Positions 9,433 through 21,654 are shown, counted from the stretch's first letter. The stretch is 64,000 nucleotides of DNA from Myotis daubentonii (GCF_963259705.1 NC_081848.1:52847408-52911407), one strand, 5' to 3'. Notes: generated from the letters alone by a model not told the origin. Made by a program: numbers and translations.

Positions 9433-9735
9433 CAGCCTTGGCTGGTGTGGCTCAGTTGGTTGAGTGGCAGCTGATTGATGTTTCTCTCTCTCTCTCCCAC
9501 CTTCACCCTCTCTCTCTAAAATCAGTAAAAACATACATATATATTTTGGTTAATCCTCACCCAAGGATATTTTTCCATTGGTTTTAGAGAGAGTGGGAGG
9601 GAAGGGGAGAGACAGCAACATTGATGTGAGAGAGACACATCAATTGGTAGGGAATCAAACGTGGGACCCTTCAGTCTGCAGGCTGACACTCTATCCACTA
9701 AGCCAAACCGGCGAGGACAAAACATATATATATAT
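9433..9735 (+). mobile_element. Internally deleted Ves SINE, interrupted by a second SINE
   Basis: The tRNA-like head (GCTGGTGTGGCTCAGTTGG) joins within a few bases to the tail (CAGCTGATTGATGTTTC), so about 100 bases of the SINE body are missing. Its A-rich tail was then hit by the minus-strand element at 9547-9718. AAAAGATTTCTT at 9420-9431 and 9738-9749 frames the whole composite, which shows the second element landed inside the first. Confidence 0.75.
9547..9718 (-). mobile_element. Ves-related SINE nested in a SINE tail
   Basis: The reverse complement ends with CTATCCACTAAGCCAAACCGG (tRNA-like head) and has TGGGACCCTTCAGTCTGCAG. The A-rich tail lies on the left. Near-identical A/T-rich copies (AAAACATACATATATATTTT and AAAACATATATATATATTTT) lie on both sides as its target-site duplication. 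Confidence 0.8.
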
Positions 9736-10065
9736 TTTAAAAGATTTCTTTAGAAGATACTTGCTATAAAGTGTTAAATTAAATTTCAGTATAAAAATGC
9801 TTTGATATTGCTCTGTGGACATCACTATGTGATAGGTCCCTATCAATCCTAGATCTGTTATGTTGCTAACAGAAAAATACTGATTAAAAGGAAAACTCTG
9901 ATGTTTGCATTATGAAATTTCTGTTTGTTTTTCTGTTAGACTCATGATAGAGTCAGTAGTGAGAATGATACATTACAAAGTCTATTTAAGGCCTTTGATG
10001 AAATGTGCCTGTGGGTTGCTATGAATTTAAATGGGAAACTCATTGCCTGGATCTGCACAACTTTT

Positions 10066-10284
10066 TTTTAAAAAATGTATTTTATTGATTTTTTTATAGA
10101 GAGGAAGGGAGAGGGATACAGAGTCAGAAACATCGATGAGAGAGGAACATCGATCAGCCGCCTCCTGCACACCCCCTACTAGGGATGTGCCCACAACCAA
10201 GGTACATGCCCTTGACCGGAATCGAACCTGGGACCCTTCAGTTCGCAGGCCGGCGGTCTATCCACTGAGCCAAACAGGCCAGGG
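10066..10284 (-). mobile_element. Ves SINE with 19-bp target-site duplication
   Basis: It is a well-preserved copy: TATTTTATTGATTTTTT, GAGAGGAAGGGAGAGGG, AACATCGATGAGAGAG, CCGGAATCGAACCTGGGACC and CCACTGAGCCAAACAGGCC, read on +. CTGGATCTGCACAACTTTT occurs at 10047-10065 and again at 10285-10303. It is one of the younger copies here. Confidence 0.95.
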
Positions 10285-10303
10285 CTGGATCTGCACAACT
10301 TTT

Positions 10304-12075
10304 ATTGTTTAACTTAATAAAATCCTCCAGATGTGGATTAACTTCCTTTGCTCAGAATTTATTATTGTTTCATCTGCAGTGAAATGGGAAGTGTAAGCAT
10401 TTTGATAAGTGGGCTGAAAGACTTCTAAATTTCACTGCAGCCTCTTAGAGTGAGCCCCATTATGTGCTGTGATCTGATTTTATCATACACTGCAGTGGAA
10501 ACCAAAACTAAAGAGATGGTCTTGCCACCTCATACAACATGGCAATGTAAGTAGGCAGCTCTCCCTGTGCCCTTGAATCCTGCTGGCCAAATGAGCGCCA
10601 CAGAGTGTGCGTGAGACTGGAGCTCTGGCTGGAGCAATGAGGACATGAACAGATTCTGTCCTAATGCTCTTATCACAATAGGATGGATCAGTAGATAATA
10701 ATAATACATGGGATTGGATATTTTTCTGTCTTAGCAAAACAAAAACTGTGTTAACTCTACTCCGCCTCATCTCCTAATGCCTGGTGTTCCGTATTTAACA
10801 AAAATGTATCTTGGGTGAATAGGTCATCGGAAGGGATTCTGAGCACAGGCATTACTTGTAATCCTGCTGAGAGGCAATGGAGTCCATCCGACTGCCCTCT
10901 GGGGTTATGACTGCATCTCTTCAGCTCAAAGGACAGAGCTGAACACAACTAGCTTATTATTATTATTTCAAGTTTACATAAATAAAAAGGGATCGTTATG
11001 CATGAGTTGGAGGAAAGCAGAGCTCAAAGTAAATATATTCATGCATTTCATAAACATTCATGTGTTTCATAAATAGTTAAGGAATCAAATCAAAATAAAA
11101 GAGCACAACTTGATAGAAACACTATGTTACATTTTACCCCAAACCAGTTGAAGTGAACTTAAAAAAACACACACACACCTTCATTTCCTCATATACTGTC
11201 TTTGGATTCCTAAAATCATACTGGAATTACTTCAGAAACCCTAACATGCTACAGCATATTCATTTATCTTGATAAAGCTATTACAAAGTCATTTGCAAGA
11301 CCAGTTGGCTGATGTTTTTCCTGGCTTTATTGGACATAATGAATTGATTAAGATTGGGAAGATCTCATTAGTAATAATGAGTACCCTGTTTGTGCGAAAA
11401 CTGGAGAAGAAAAAAAAAAGACAAGCCGAAGATATTAGAGAATACGAAGTTATTAAACAGAGTTTGAGAGAGCAGGCACAAGCTGAGTTTTATTCTTGTT
11501 GCCATGTAACTTGTTAAACTTTTTATGGGAAATATGAACCTTGAAATCTATTATTATTATTACTAGTATCATTATTATTAATTATACTTTCTTATTCTCC
11601 TATAAAATAGAAAATGGGATAATTATTGATGTACACATAAATATATAGGTTAGGAATTATCATAAAGATTGATTTTAAGCACTTTGCAAGTTCAGAATAT
11701 AATGCTTTCATTAGAACATACATTATCTCTCTGCAAAGGGTGGGAGGGAATGGCATGGACTTGCCTGTCTTCTAGATTGTTGATGTGCCTGAAGTTTAGA
11801 TAATACAGCACATATACCATAATTCAAAAACATAAACACCCAAGAACCTTTACAGTGAGACCACTCAATACTTAACAATGTGCACTCAATACTCAAAAAT
11901 CTGATTTCAGTGACATTATTATTGGATCATTTGCATCTAGCAGATTTTACCCATTGTCATGCATGCTATATTTAACAATTAACTATTCTTCAATGGTTAC
12001 AATGATGTAATATCTAAAATGTATAATTATTTTTAAATTGTTTAAGATAATTCCTTTGTTAGGATGCTCCTGGTT
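10304..12075. other. Unassigned DNA
   Basis: No gene or clear repeat. The frame at 11269-11517 contains a lysine-rich stretch and then an acidic/glutamine-rich stretch but matches nothing I recognise. There is a short (TTA)n tract at 11551-11580. Confidence 0.4.
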
Positions 12076-12086
12076 GAAGATCTTCT

Positions 12087-12305
12087 TTCTTTTTTAAAAA
12101 ATATATTTCTTTATTGATTTCAGAGAGGAAGGGAGAAGGAGAGAAATATAAAAACATCAATGATGAGAGAGAATCATTGATCGGCTGCCTCCTGCACATC
12201 CCCCACTGGGGATCAAGCCAGGCATGTGCGCTTGGCCGGAATTAAACCTGGGACCCTTCAGTGTGCAGGCTGACGCTCTATCCACTGAGCCAAGCCAGCT
12301 AGGGC
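12087..12305 (-). mobile_element. Ves SINE with target-site duplication
   Basis: It has the full set of reverse-oriented Ves blocks, ending CTATCCACTGAGCCAAGCCAG. GAAGATCTTCT, itself palindromic, flanks both sides (12076-12086 and 12306-12316). Confidence 0.93.
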
Positions 12306-12316
12306 GAAGATCTTCT

Positions 12317-12875
12317 AATAGAGTTTGTTTTATATACCATTATCAAGATGTGGTAGATACAGGAAGGCTAACCCAAGAACAAAATTATATGGCTCTTTTA
12401 TAAGTCAAATTTAAAGTTCCCGTGAAATTGATTGAAACAGATCTATGCAAAATCATCCCGAAGGGACATGAATCATAGGCCAGCAGGATTGGCCTGTTAT
12501 TTGATGGAAGAGGTGGTCAGTTGTGGAAGCAGAGAAAAAGGACCATCTTTAAGACAAACATTGGTAGTACTCCTCCAAGTATTCTGGGCGAGAGAATCCC
12601 AGTCAAATGCCTCTGAATATTGCAACTCTACTGGCAAAAACATTCTCAAAGTGAACATTTGGGGATTATAGCCAATGAACTTCCCATGTTTCTAGCTCTT
12701 TTAGCATGACATGAGTGTCTGTCCATATTGTGGTGTTCATAAAGCAGGCTATGATAGCCTGACATCTTTAAATGTTGAATTATTCTAATGTCCTTGGTTC
12801 TGACTTTAGGTTCACCAAGCAACAGTCTAATTAGGATCTTGAACATCTACTTTACGTGAGGGGAGAATGGGCTAC
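12317..12875. other. Unassigned DNA
   Basis: No gene or nameable repeat was recognised between the SINE and the hAT MITE. Confidence 0.4.
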
Positions 12876-12970
12876 CAGCCATGGGCAAACTACGGCCCGC
12901 AGGCCGGATCCGGCCCGTTTGAAATGAATAAAACTATTGAAAAAAAAGACCGTACCCTTTTATGTAATGA

Positions 12971-13567
12971 CTAGAGGCCCGGTGCACAAAAATTTATGCA
13001 CTCGGGGGGGAGGGGGGGGTCCCTCAGCCCGGCCTGTGCCCTCTCGCAGTCTGGGACCCCTCGGGAGATAACGACCTGCTGGCTTAGGCCTGCTCCCGGG
13101 TGGCAGAGGGCAGGCCCAATCCCTAGGTGCAGCCCCTGGTCGGGCTCAGAGCAGGGCCGATTGGGGAGTTGGGGCGCCGCCCCGTCATGCACAGAGCAGG
13201 GCCAATCAGGGGGTTGGGGCGCTGCCCCCGTCACACACAGAGCAGGGCCCATCAGGGGGTTGGGGCACCGCCCTCTATCATCCACAGAGCAGGGCCGATC
13301 AGGGGGTTGGGGCGCCGCCACTCTCACACTCAGGGCAGGGCCGATGGGGAGCTTATGGCTCTATCCCATCACACACAGAGCAGGGCCCGTAGGGGGGGGG
13401 GTGTTGGGGAGCTCCCCCCTATCAGGCACAGAGCAGGGCTGCTCATGGGGTTGGGGCCCCGCCCCCTGTCACACACAGAGCCGCAGGGCGATCAGGGGGT
13501 TTGGGCACTGCCCCCTTTCACGCTGATCCCGGTGCCGGAAGGCATATTACCCTTTTACTATATAGGA
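12971..13567 (-). mobile_element. HeliBat-type Helitron (second copy of element H2)
   Basis: On the minus strand it starts TCCTATATAGTAAAAGGGTAA and ends GGGCCTCTAG, with CTAG at 12971-12974 and the hairpin at 12982-13001. The interior holds about eight units of the 47-bp minisatellite and roughly one unit of the 33-bp one, so it is half the length of the copy at 4184-5326. The frames at 12996-13570 are repeat shadows. Confidence 0.85.
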
Positions 13568-14065
13568 TAGAGGCCTGGTGCATGGGTGGGGCCGGCTGGT
13601 TTGCCCTGAAGGGTGTCCTGGATCAGGGTGGGGGTCCCCACTGGGGTGCCTGGCCAGTCCGGGTGAGGGGATGATGGCTGTTTTCAGGCTGGGAGTGACT
13701 GAAGTTCCCAACTGCTCCTTTTTTTCTTTTTTTCTTTTTTATTCTGGGCCAGCTTTACCTTGAGGCTGAAAGTAGGTTTCTGGCCTTTGCTTACAATGTT
13801 GCGAATCTGCTGGCTGAAGTCCGGCGGTATTTGTTACAATGTTTCTTAAACTGCCCGCTCAGAGGCCTGCAGCCGCAGGCGGGGAACGTTGGTTTCCTCC
13901 AACGATCCTCCGTCACTGAGGCAAGCAAGCCTCATGTTAGTTTCAAGCTGCCTGGCTGCTGGCCGCCATCTTGTCTGACAGTTAATTTGCATATCTCGCT
14001 GATTAGCCAATGAAAAGGGTAGCGGTCGTACGCCAATTACCATGTTTCTCTTTTATTAGTGTAGA
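13568..14065 (-). mobile_element. Helitron (element H1, full-length copy)
   Basis: The 5' end on the minus strand is TCTACACTAATAAAAGAG at 14065, and the 3' end (CACCAGGCCTCTA) abuts the 5'-TC of H2 at 13567. The 5' part (TAATTGGC, CATTGGCTAATCAG, TATGCAAATTAACTG, CAAGATGGCGGCC) is close to that of the Helitron at 24836-25498. A T-rich tract lies at 13718-13741. Together 12971-14065 is one inserted block: the hAT sequence on either side joins at an A|T dinucleotide. Confidence 0.8.
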
Positions 14066-14184
14066 TGTTTACTTTGAATTTATATTAGTTCACACAAACA
14101 CTCCATCCATGCTTTTGTTCCGGCCCTCCGGTCCAGTTTAAGAACCCATTGTGGTCCTCGAGTCAAAAAGTTTGCCCACCCCTG

Positions 14185-15231
14185 GAGCCACATGGATATG
14201 ACCTGTTGTGACATCCATTGCTTATTGCAAATTAATAAAGTGACTTTTCTGGCTTGATGTAGTTTTGGCAGAATGATTTGTTAAAGTATTGGTTTTATTT
14301 CATTCTCTCTATATTTTTCTCTTCTCTACATTCTAAAAGGTAGTGAGGCCTCACTATCACAGGGATTTTGGCAGCCCAAAAAGTAGAGGACAAAAAGTGG
14401 CTTCAAGTTAGTGGTTTTTCCCACCTTCTAGAAAAGCTAAGCTGATGTTGGGTGTCCTAGAGATCTGGGAAAGAAAGGATCTTAGAGAAGTAAGAGGCTT
14501 CTTTAGGAGTTTCTCTGAGGCTGGAGTGGGAGAGATGTCAGAACCTGAGAAAGTGCAAGACTTAGGAGGGAAATGACTGCTTGGAGTGCTTAGGGAAGCT
14601 GGATCATAGCATTGAAGACTTCTGAGTCCCATGCATCACAAAAGCCACAGTGACCATTCCTGGTGGTCACTTGGACTACAACAGTGGATGTCTTGGCAGT
14701 AACCAGGCCAACAGTGCCTTTGCAAATAATTAATTAGATTGAATTTCCTCCATCTAATAGATTGGGGTTTGGAGTTCAAAGTAAGTTAATAGAAAGAAAT
14801 GACTTTTCTTATACATCAGAGTGTGGCTGAGATTATTGTGCATAGCTTATCAGGTTATGAACTCAGTTAATGGGAATCAGTTAAGGCTCAGTTAAGACTC
14901 AGTCTGCAAGAAAATCAGGTGTTTGAACATGAAAATTCGAGGGCCAGAGACTGGTCTATGACAAGAACTGCCATTCTGGAAGGACTCTTAGAAATATGTT
15001 TCTTCCTTCTTGAAACAGTGGACACCTGCCATAAACACCCCCTCTATACATATACAACCCCTCTTTGCCTTCACCATATTTTGATGAATTTCTACAAATT
15101 CTACCAATATTGCAAATGTTTAAGTTATCATTTTATACAATTTAGAAAGAAAGAATTGAGTTTGCTAATAAAGGTAACTTTAATCGCCAAATAAGATTTT
15201 ATTATAGGGTTTAGTGTATTTCATAGCATCT
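14185..15231. other. Unassigned DNA
   Basis: No exon or identifiable repeat was seen. Short frames at 14408-14632 and 14919-15194 show no protein family I know. Confidence 0.4.
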
Positions 15232-16690
15232 ATTTTTTTAAACTTTATTATGAAATAATTATAGATGCACAGGAAGTTGTAAATAGAACAGGGAGGTCTG
15301 ATGTATCTTTCACCCTGTTTCCCACAGTGGTAACATCTTGATACAATCAACAGACTTTATTCAGATTCAAATTTCACCACGTGTGCATGTATTTGTTTGT
15401 GTAGTTCTATACAATTTTACCACATGTAGAAATTCATGTAACCACAATCACAATTAAGATTTTGACTGCTTTATTTCCACAAAAATCTCTCGTGTCCACT
15501 TATGCTCCTTTTCTCCCCTAACCCAAATCCCTAGAACCACTAATCTGTCCTCCGTCTCTATAATTTTATCATTTTGAGAATAGTATATAAATGGAATTAT
15601 ATAGTAGTCAATCTTCTGAGATTATCTTTTTTTCCCACTTAGCATACTATATGTAATCTTTTGGAGATGTATCCAAGTAGTTTCTTTCTTTTTATTGCTG
15701 AGTAGTATCCCATGAGATGACATACCATAGCTCAACTATTCACCCATTGAAGGATATTTGGGTTGTTTCCAATTTTAGGCAATTACAAATAAAGCTACAG
15801 TAAACATTCTTGTAAATGTAGACATAAATTTCTATTTCTCTGTATAAATACCCAGGAGTGTGATTGCTGGTCATGTGGTTAGCGTATATTTAATTTTTTT
15901 AAAAATTGCCTATTTTGCAGAGTAGCTGTGCCATTTTACGTTACCATTAGCAATATAGTATTATAGAGCCAATTCCTTTGCCGGCATTTGGCTTTGTCAC
16001 TGTGTTTTATTTTAGCTTATGTTGTATATATTTTTATTTGCCATCTGTATATCATCTTTATGGAAATGTATCTTAATGTCTTTTTCCCATTTTCTAGTTG
16101 GATTATATGTTCCTTACTGTTAATTTTTAAGTGATTTTTTTAAATAGTCCTCTACAGATGTTTGATTTGCAATACTTCCCAAAGTACTCTTTGGTTTGCA
16201 AGCACTTTCTTCCAGTCTGTGTTTTATCTCTTCATCCTCTTGGAGGATCTTTTGCAGAGCAAAAGTTTTTAAGTTTAACGAAGTCCCATTTGTGAGTCTT
16301 TCTTGTATGGATTATGCTTTGAGTGTGACATCTAAGAACTCTTCACCTAGCCCTAGGTTTCAAAGATTTCCTCCTTTGTTTTCATTAAAAAATTTTATCG
16401 TTTAATATTTTACATTTAAATCTATGACGCATTTTGAGTTAATAGAAGGTGTGGGGTTTAGGTTGAAGTTCATTTCTTTGCCTATAGACATCCAGTTGCT
16501 CTAGCACCATGTGTTGAAAAGATTATCTGTCTTCCATTGAATTGTTTTTGCACCTTTGTTAAAAATCAGCCAGCTGTACTTATGTAAATTTATTTCTATC
16601 TACTATTTATTCCATTGATCTATATATCTATCCCTACACCACTTACCACACTGTTTTGCTTATTGTAGTCTTAACATTTAAGATCCATTT
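15232..16690 (-). mobile_element. Ancient L1 LINE, 3' end and 3' UTR (antisense)
   Basis: Read on +, the order is that of a reverse-oriented old L1: TGGTAACATCTTGATACAATC, then GCTGAGTAGTATCCCAT, then GATATTTGGGTTGTTTCCA, then GCAATAGTTTGATTTGC-like decayed text, then TCTTTGGTTTGCAAGCACTTT, CAAGATTATCTG-like text and CCATTGATCTATATATCTATCC. These mark the 3' UTR and the end of ORF2. Frames are broken throughout. It resembles the L1M (pre-bat) subfamilies. Confidence 0.75.
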
Positions 16691-16754
16691 AAAAAAGGCA
16701 TTTCTCTGAATAATAGTGATATTTATTTATTTTATTATGTTTTTCTACTATATA

Positions 16755-16968
16755 TTTTTTAAAAATATTTTTTATTGATTTTAGAGAGGAAATGAGAGGG
16801 AGAGAGAGATAAAAACATCAATGATGAGAGAATCATTGATTAGCTGCCTCCTGCACACCCCACACTGGGCATTGAGCTCACAATCTGGGCATGTGTTCTG
16901 ACAGGTAATTGAACCATGACCTCCTGGTTCATAGGTTGATGCTCAACTACTGAGCCACAGGGGTCAGT
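16755..16968 (-). mobile_element. Ves SINE
   Basis: It has TTTTATTGATTTTAGAGAGG, AAACATCAATGATGAGAG, GCTGCCTCCTGCACACCCC and ACTGAGCCACAGGGGTCAG. It is the subtype with CATGACCTCCTGGTTCATAGG. The flanking duplication is unclear because both sides are T-rich. Confidence 0.88.
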
Positions 16969-16989
16969 CAAGCTATCTTTTTTTTTTTT

Positions 16990-17185
16990 GAATGCTTATA
17001 TTTGCCAGGTCTTCTTATAAGTACTTCACATGCATAAACTCATTTAATCCTTACAAAATCCAATGAGATGATAATATTTGGCCCATTTTATAGATGAGAA
17101 AACTGAGTGCAGAGTCATTAAGTAACTTTAAGAGACAGATTTGGAGCTCTGGCCCATACCATAGCCACTATGGTATATTGCCTCT
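16990..17185 (-). repeat. MIR (antisense)
   Basis: It has AAACTCATTTAATCCTTACAA, then CCATTTTATAGATGAGAAAAC, then GTCATTAAGTAACTTTAAG, in reverse MIR order. Confidence 0.75.
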
Positions 17186-18299
17186 CTTAAGTGAACAGAT
17201 TTCTCTCTCCTCACAGAATTGTTTTTATTGGACTTTGCATTGGCATTTTGCCATCAATCTACATTGAGAGACATGATAAGAAACAGCTCTATGAAACTTA
17301 TTATTGCATTTACTGTAGGCAAGTTGATGAGGATTTGGTTGACTATGTCACATGGTGTCCTTTTTAGGAGGACGGATGGGAAAAATGTCTCTCAAATCTC
17401 AGTACCAGGAATAGATATATTTCTCCTGAATAAGTGGTTTGTTTTTATCTCTTGGACATTGTGAAACTATATAAATGATTACATTTTCCACTTTGTGCTG
17501 GCTGCTAAAAAGCTCAGAACCAAATTGTCAGCCTATCTTTAGCAATGATGTGTACCGCCTCTAATATTACTTCTGACTTCATTTTTGTCTACCCTAATTT
17601 TCCTTTCTCCCTCATTTCCTCTCTAACTCGCTTTTTTTTTTTACTTTAGTCTGTTTTCAAAATGAAAAATACACAAGCTCTTTGTATAAAAAGTCAAATA
17701 GAAAGCTTTTAACATGAACAACAAAACAAAATGGCAGTCCCTTTGCCCACTCCTCCCACCTCTGATTTCTTCTCTACAAAGCCAAATAGATTCATATCTT
17801 TTAGCTGTTTATTCTGGGGCTTATACTTGTTTTTGTTTGTTTGTTTGTTTGTTTTTCCCCCTTGACTTTTCAGTTTATGTATTACCTCTTGATTTCCTCA
17901 TATGGGGAAAAGATTTTATTTTTTTATACCACACTCTACATACCCTTCACCTATAGCCATCCTTCCATTTTTAAGATATCACAATTTTGGTTAAACCTGT
18001 TTTCAGTGTTTGCATTGCTGTGCCTATGGAAATATTGTTCCTAGATGAGCTGCTTCCTGTTCCCTTTGCATCGTATATAATCATTTTGTTTTCCCCTAGG
18101 TTAATAATTGTCTCTTTTAAACCTCAGTTTCCGTACTGCAATCACTAATTTCAGCCAAGTCCTCTGACAGAATTATAAATCTCTCTATCCGTTTTGTTTG
18201 TTTTCTCATAGACATCTCTTCTGACGCCACCCTGAGCCTTTCATTGTCCAGCTCCCGTCTGCACCGACTGCTTGCTAGGCCCATGGTCGAGCTGTCATC
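17186..18299. other. Unassigned DNA, partly L1-like in texture
   Basis: T-rich sequence with a (GTTT)n tract at about 17829-17853. No gene is seen. Parts may belong to the ancient L1 annotated next to it. Confidence 0.4.
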
Positions 18300-19240
18300 C
18301 GGACACTTCCCTTTTTTAAATTATTTTGAGCATTTCTTCTGCGTCTCTTTTTTGTTGGATCTTCTGTTTCCTAAACCTCATATTTTCCTCTTGATTTATT
18401 TACTCATTTGCTTTAATGGAGGTTATCCTGCCATACTATCCTGAGAAACAGCTCAGGAAAGGTAAAGGCGTTTGAGCCCGAGCATGAATGAGATGTTTTT
18501 ATTTTTAGCAGCAATTGGATGGTAGGGTATAGAATTCTAGGTTAGAAATAATTTTCCCTCAGAAATGTAAAGGCGTTGCTTCTTTCCGCCCAGCTTCCCA
18601 TGCTGCTACTGAGAAGTTTGACACTAATACGTCCTCTGGGACTCCGGGTTGGTTTGTTTGCTTTTTCCTCCCGGGAAGGTTTTGAGGTCCTCTTTTCTTC
18701 CTCATGTTCTGAGATTTCACGATGATGCACCTTAGAATAGGGTCTTTTTTCATCCCGTGTGCAGAATGAACCTCAGCTGAAAACATTTCAATATGAACAC
18801 ACATTTCCTTCAGTTTTGAGAAATTATCATATACATTCTTATTTTAGTAATCCCCTCCCCTCCATTTTTTTTCCTGCTCTTTATAGAACTCGTGATTCAG
18901 TCATTGGATCACTCAAACTGATCTTATTTTCTTATCTTTCTTTTTTTTTTTTTTCCTTCTGCGATATGTTCTTAACTTTGCCTTTGAACTCTTCTGTTGA
19001 ATTTTTACATTTCTTCTATTATATTTTTAAATTTTAAAGTTCTTTCTGGTTCTCTGATTGCCCCCTTTCTCCTGTCATTTTTGTTATGCTTTGTTTTTAA
19101 ATGGCATCCTGTTCTTGTTTCATGGATGCAATCTTTTCTCTTACTTCTCTAGGATATTAATTATAGTGTTTGAAGTTTATTTTCTATTTCCTACATTTTC
19201 ATCTCCCTGTGAACTCTTTTTGTTTGTACTTCACATTCAT
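18300..19240 (-). mobile_element. Ancient L1/HAL1 5' and ORF1 region (antisense)
   Basis: Text such as CTTCTATTATATTTTTAAATT, GTTCTTTCTGGTTCTCTGATTG, ATCCTGTTCTTGTTTCATGG and ATGCAATCTTTTCTCTTAC matches what I recall of antisense ORF1/5' regions of old L1 and HAL1 elements. No open frame survives. The boundaries are approximate. Confidence 0.5.
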
Positions 19241-19287
19241 GACTTTTCATAAATAGCTGTCTATTCATATTCAAGAGTGAGGTGCTT

Positions 19288-19485
19288 GCCTGGCCAGTGT
19301 GGCTCAGTGGTTGAGCATCGACCTATCAACCAGGAAGTCATGGTTCAATTCCCTGTCAGGGCACATGCCCAGGTTGTGGGCTCAATCCCCAGTGCGGGGT
19401 GTGCAGGAGGCAGCCAATCAATGATTCTCTCTCATCATTGATGTTTCTCCCTCCTCTGAAATCAATAAAAATTTTTTTTTAAAAT
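19288..19485 (+). mobile_element. Ves SINE with target-site duplication
   Basis: It has a head GCCAGTGTGGCTCAGTGGTTG, a B box GGTTCAATTCCCTG and the CATCATTGATGTTTC tail. GAGTGAGGTGCTT (19275-19287) and GAGTGAGGCACTT (19486-19498) flank it. Confidence 0.93.
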
Positions 19486-19498
19486 GAGTGAGGCACTT

Positions 19499-20870
19499 GA
19501 ACCCCCTGTAAATGGTCAAAGCTTATTGACTGTTGTGCTTCACAGTAATGCCATATTTCTTTTGGGGATAGGGACCTCCAAATGTCATTATTTGAAAATC
19601 TTTTCTCTTAAGCTGGTCAGTCAATCAGATAAATTCTTTTGTGGGGGTGTTTATAAACCTGACTTCTAGCCTTCTGGGAGTTTTTTAAAGGAAAGGGGCT
19701 GGAAGCTGGGGGTGAGGGTAGTTCATCATTCCTTATAGAGACTTCCATATAAACCTCCCTGCCCCCCTATCTTCAGCTCTGCCTGGTACACCAAGCCCAG
19801 ATCCTTTGACCCAGCTTCTCAAGAGAATAAACTTCCTGGCCTTGTCTAGAGTGGTGGAAGGGTAGTCACATGGCTGTGCTACATTGGGAAGAAGATCTGG
19901 GGATCTAACTAGTCATTAAAAAGACTTTCAAACAATCTTTTCTTTCCATCCATACCTCTTACTCCCTTCTTCGGGGGGCGTCTGGTGCCTCTAATTTCAG
20001 AGTTTTCCAGGGTTCTGGGGTATGATTTATCTTCCTTCTTTCAGCCTTCTTTGATTTGTCCCAATATGAGCAACCTTGAGTCCTGATTCAGGAGCAAAAC
20101 AAGAGTTTGAAGTCAAAGTCAGAGAAATGGTGCCTATGGTCAGATACAAAAGATGAGCAAAAACCAAGAAAGGCTTCTACAACTGAAAGAGTAATCATAT
20201 TAAAGCCTCAGTCTTTGTCGTCCTTATCTACATATTTCTCCATGTGAAATTACTACACTTTGAGAATATGTGCTGAAGAGGAGTAGTAGTTTCCTCTGCT
20301 GACCCCAAGCTATGCCCTGAGGGAGCAGCGAGGCTACCTGGAGGTTATAGAAAGGTTGCGATGTGTGTCCCGGCTTCAGGACTAAGGTCAACAACAATGT
20401 GAGGATGGAGAAGGTCCACTTTTATGTGGGTCTTGATTTAGAAATGCACAAGAGGGTCTGATGTCTTAAAGGGCACTGGGGAGGGGGATGGGTTGTGGTT
20501 TCCAGCCGCCCTGTCCAGCTGGCTTTTGAAGACTGGCTGGTCGATAGAAATCTACTGGGTTAGGGACATTTCACTTTACTACACTAAATATAGTGGGCCT
20601 TTACAAAACTTGGAGGCCTTTTTACACAAAGAGAATGCTGTTAATATGCTCTCCATCCAAGGGCATGAGCTCTGGGTTGTTGTTCCAGTGGGATGTGCTG
20701 CAAGACTCAGCCAGACCAGCAATCTGCTGCCAACTTTGGCCCCTAGGGAGATTTCAAAAAGGAATGGTTGTGTCCCTAATATCACATTTAATAACCTTAA
20801 ATAACGGTAGGTATAGCTTAGCTTCATTTAAGAGATGACTCAGAGTTGGTACACAAAAAATTTACTGAAG
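19499..20870. other. Unassigned DNA
   Basis: No gene or nameable repeat. Frames at 20493-20838 on both strands overlap and have no recognisable content. Confidence 0.4.
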
Positions 20871-20873
20871 CAA

Positions 20874-20942
20874 AGAAGGAAGGAAGGAAGGAAGGAAGGA
20901 AGGAAGGAAGGAAGGAAGGTAGGAAGGAAGGAAGGAAGGAAG
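20874..20942. repeat. (AAGG)n microsatellite
   Basis: About 17 tetranucleotide copies with one GGTA interruption, preceded by AAAGAAGG. Confidence 0.95.
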
Positions 20943-21654
20943 AGAGGCAGGCAGACAATCAGGAAAGGAGGAAGGAAAGGATTTTAATTCCCATTTATAG
21001 CTTTGTCATCCAGAAATTTTAGTGTAATACAACAACAACAACAATAATAAAATTAAAAGTGTAATAGAGGTTTAGTATAAAAAGGTGTTGAAATCCTAGC
21101 GGACAGAGGAACTTGAAGATCCAGTGGAGTCAGGAAGTGACTTCATTCTCTGATCGTGAAAGAAAAGCAATGGGGGCAAAGGAAAGAAACAGAGAAAGAA
21201 GATGGTGACTGCTAGCCAGAGGAATTTAAGTTCCCCTCCTCCCGGTGACGGTGACGCTGAAGAGATTCCCACAACTCTCTCAGCATCTGGAACTTATTTG
21301 ACTCTGGGTGGAGGAAGGCAAGTGACAGCTGGTGGGACCAGTGGCTTTCTGGAAGGATGGGATAGAAACGCTCAGGGCCTGACAGCTAGAGAGCTGAAGA
21401 AGAAAGGAAATGATCATCAGACAGAAAGGCAAAACTGAAAGGCCTCCTGGTTGCTTCTGGTATCAGCACATGCAGTGGTGTCCCAAAAAAACAGTCTCCA
21501 AAGGTGAAGAAATAGTGTCAGTGCTACTGGTGAGGTCAATGAGTTTTCCAGACATAGATGACCCAGGGATTCTTAGCCTCTTCAAAGCCTTGTGTGCTAG
21601 ACAGTATATTCTGTTTGGGGGAAAAAAAAAACACCCACAAAATACAACCTAATG
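20943..21654. other. Unassigned DNA
   Basis: There is a short (ACA)n/(ATA)n tract at about 21030-21050. No gene is recognised. Confidence 0.4.

Larger units (their letters stand above)
12876..14184. mobile_element. hAT MITE, split by a Helitron pair
   Basis: The outer ends are inverted: CAGCCATGGGCAAACTACGGC on the left, and on the right the complement reads CAGGGGTGGGCAAACTTTTTG. CAGGGGTGGGCAAACT-like termini with GGCCCG-rich subtermini are typical of non-autonomous hAT elements in mammals. The element proper is only about 210 bases; the other 1095 bases are Helitron. I could not confirm an 8-bp target duplication: the flanks are similar but imperfect. Confidence 0.75.

Noticed and set aside
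12971..13570. Overlapping frames of 118-176 codons
   Set aside because: The same minisatellite in the inverted Helitron copy. No domain and no codon bias beyond the repeat.
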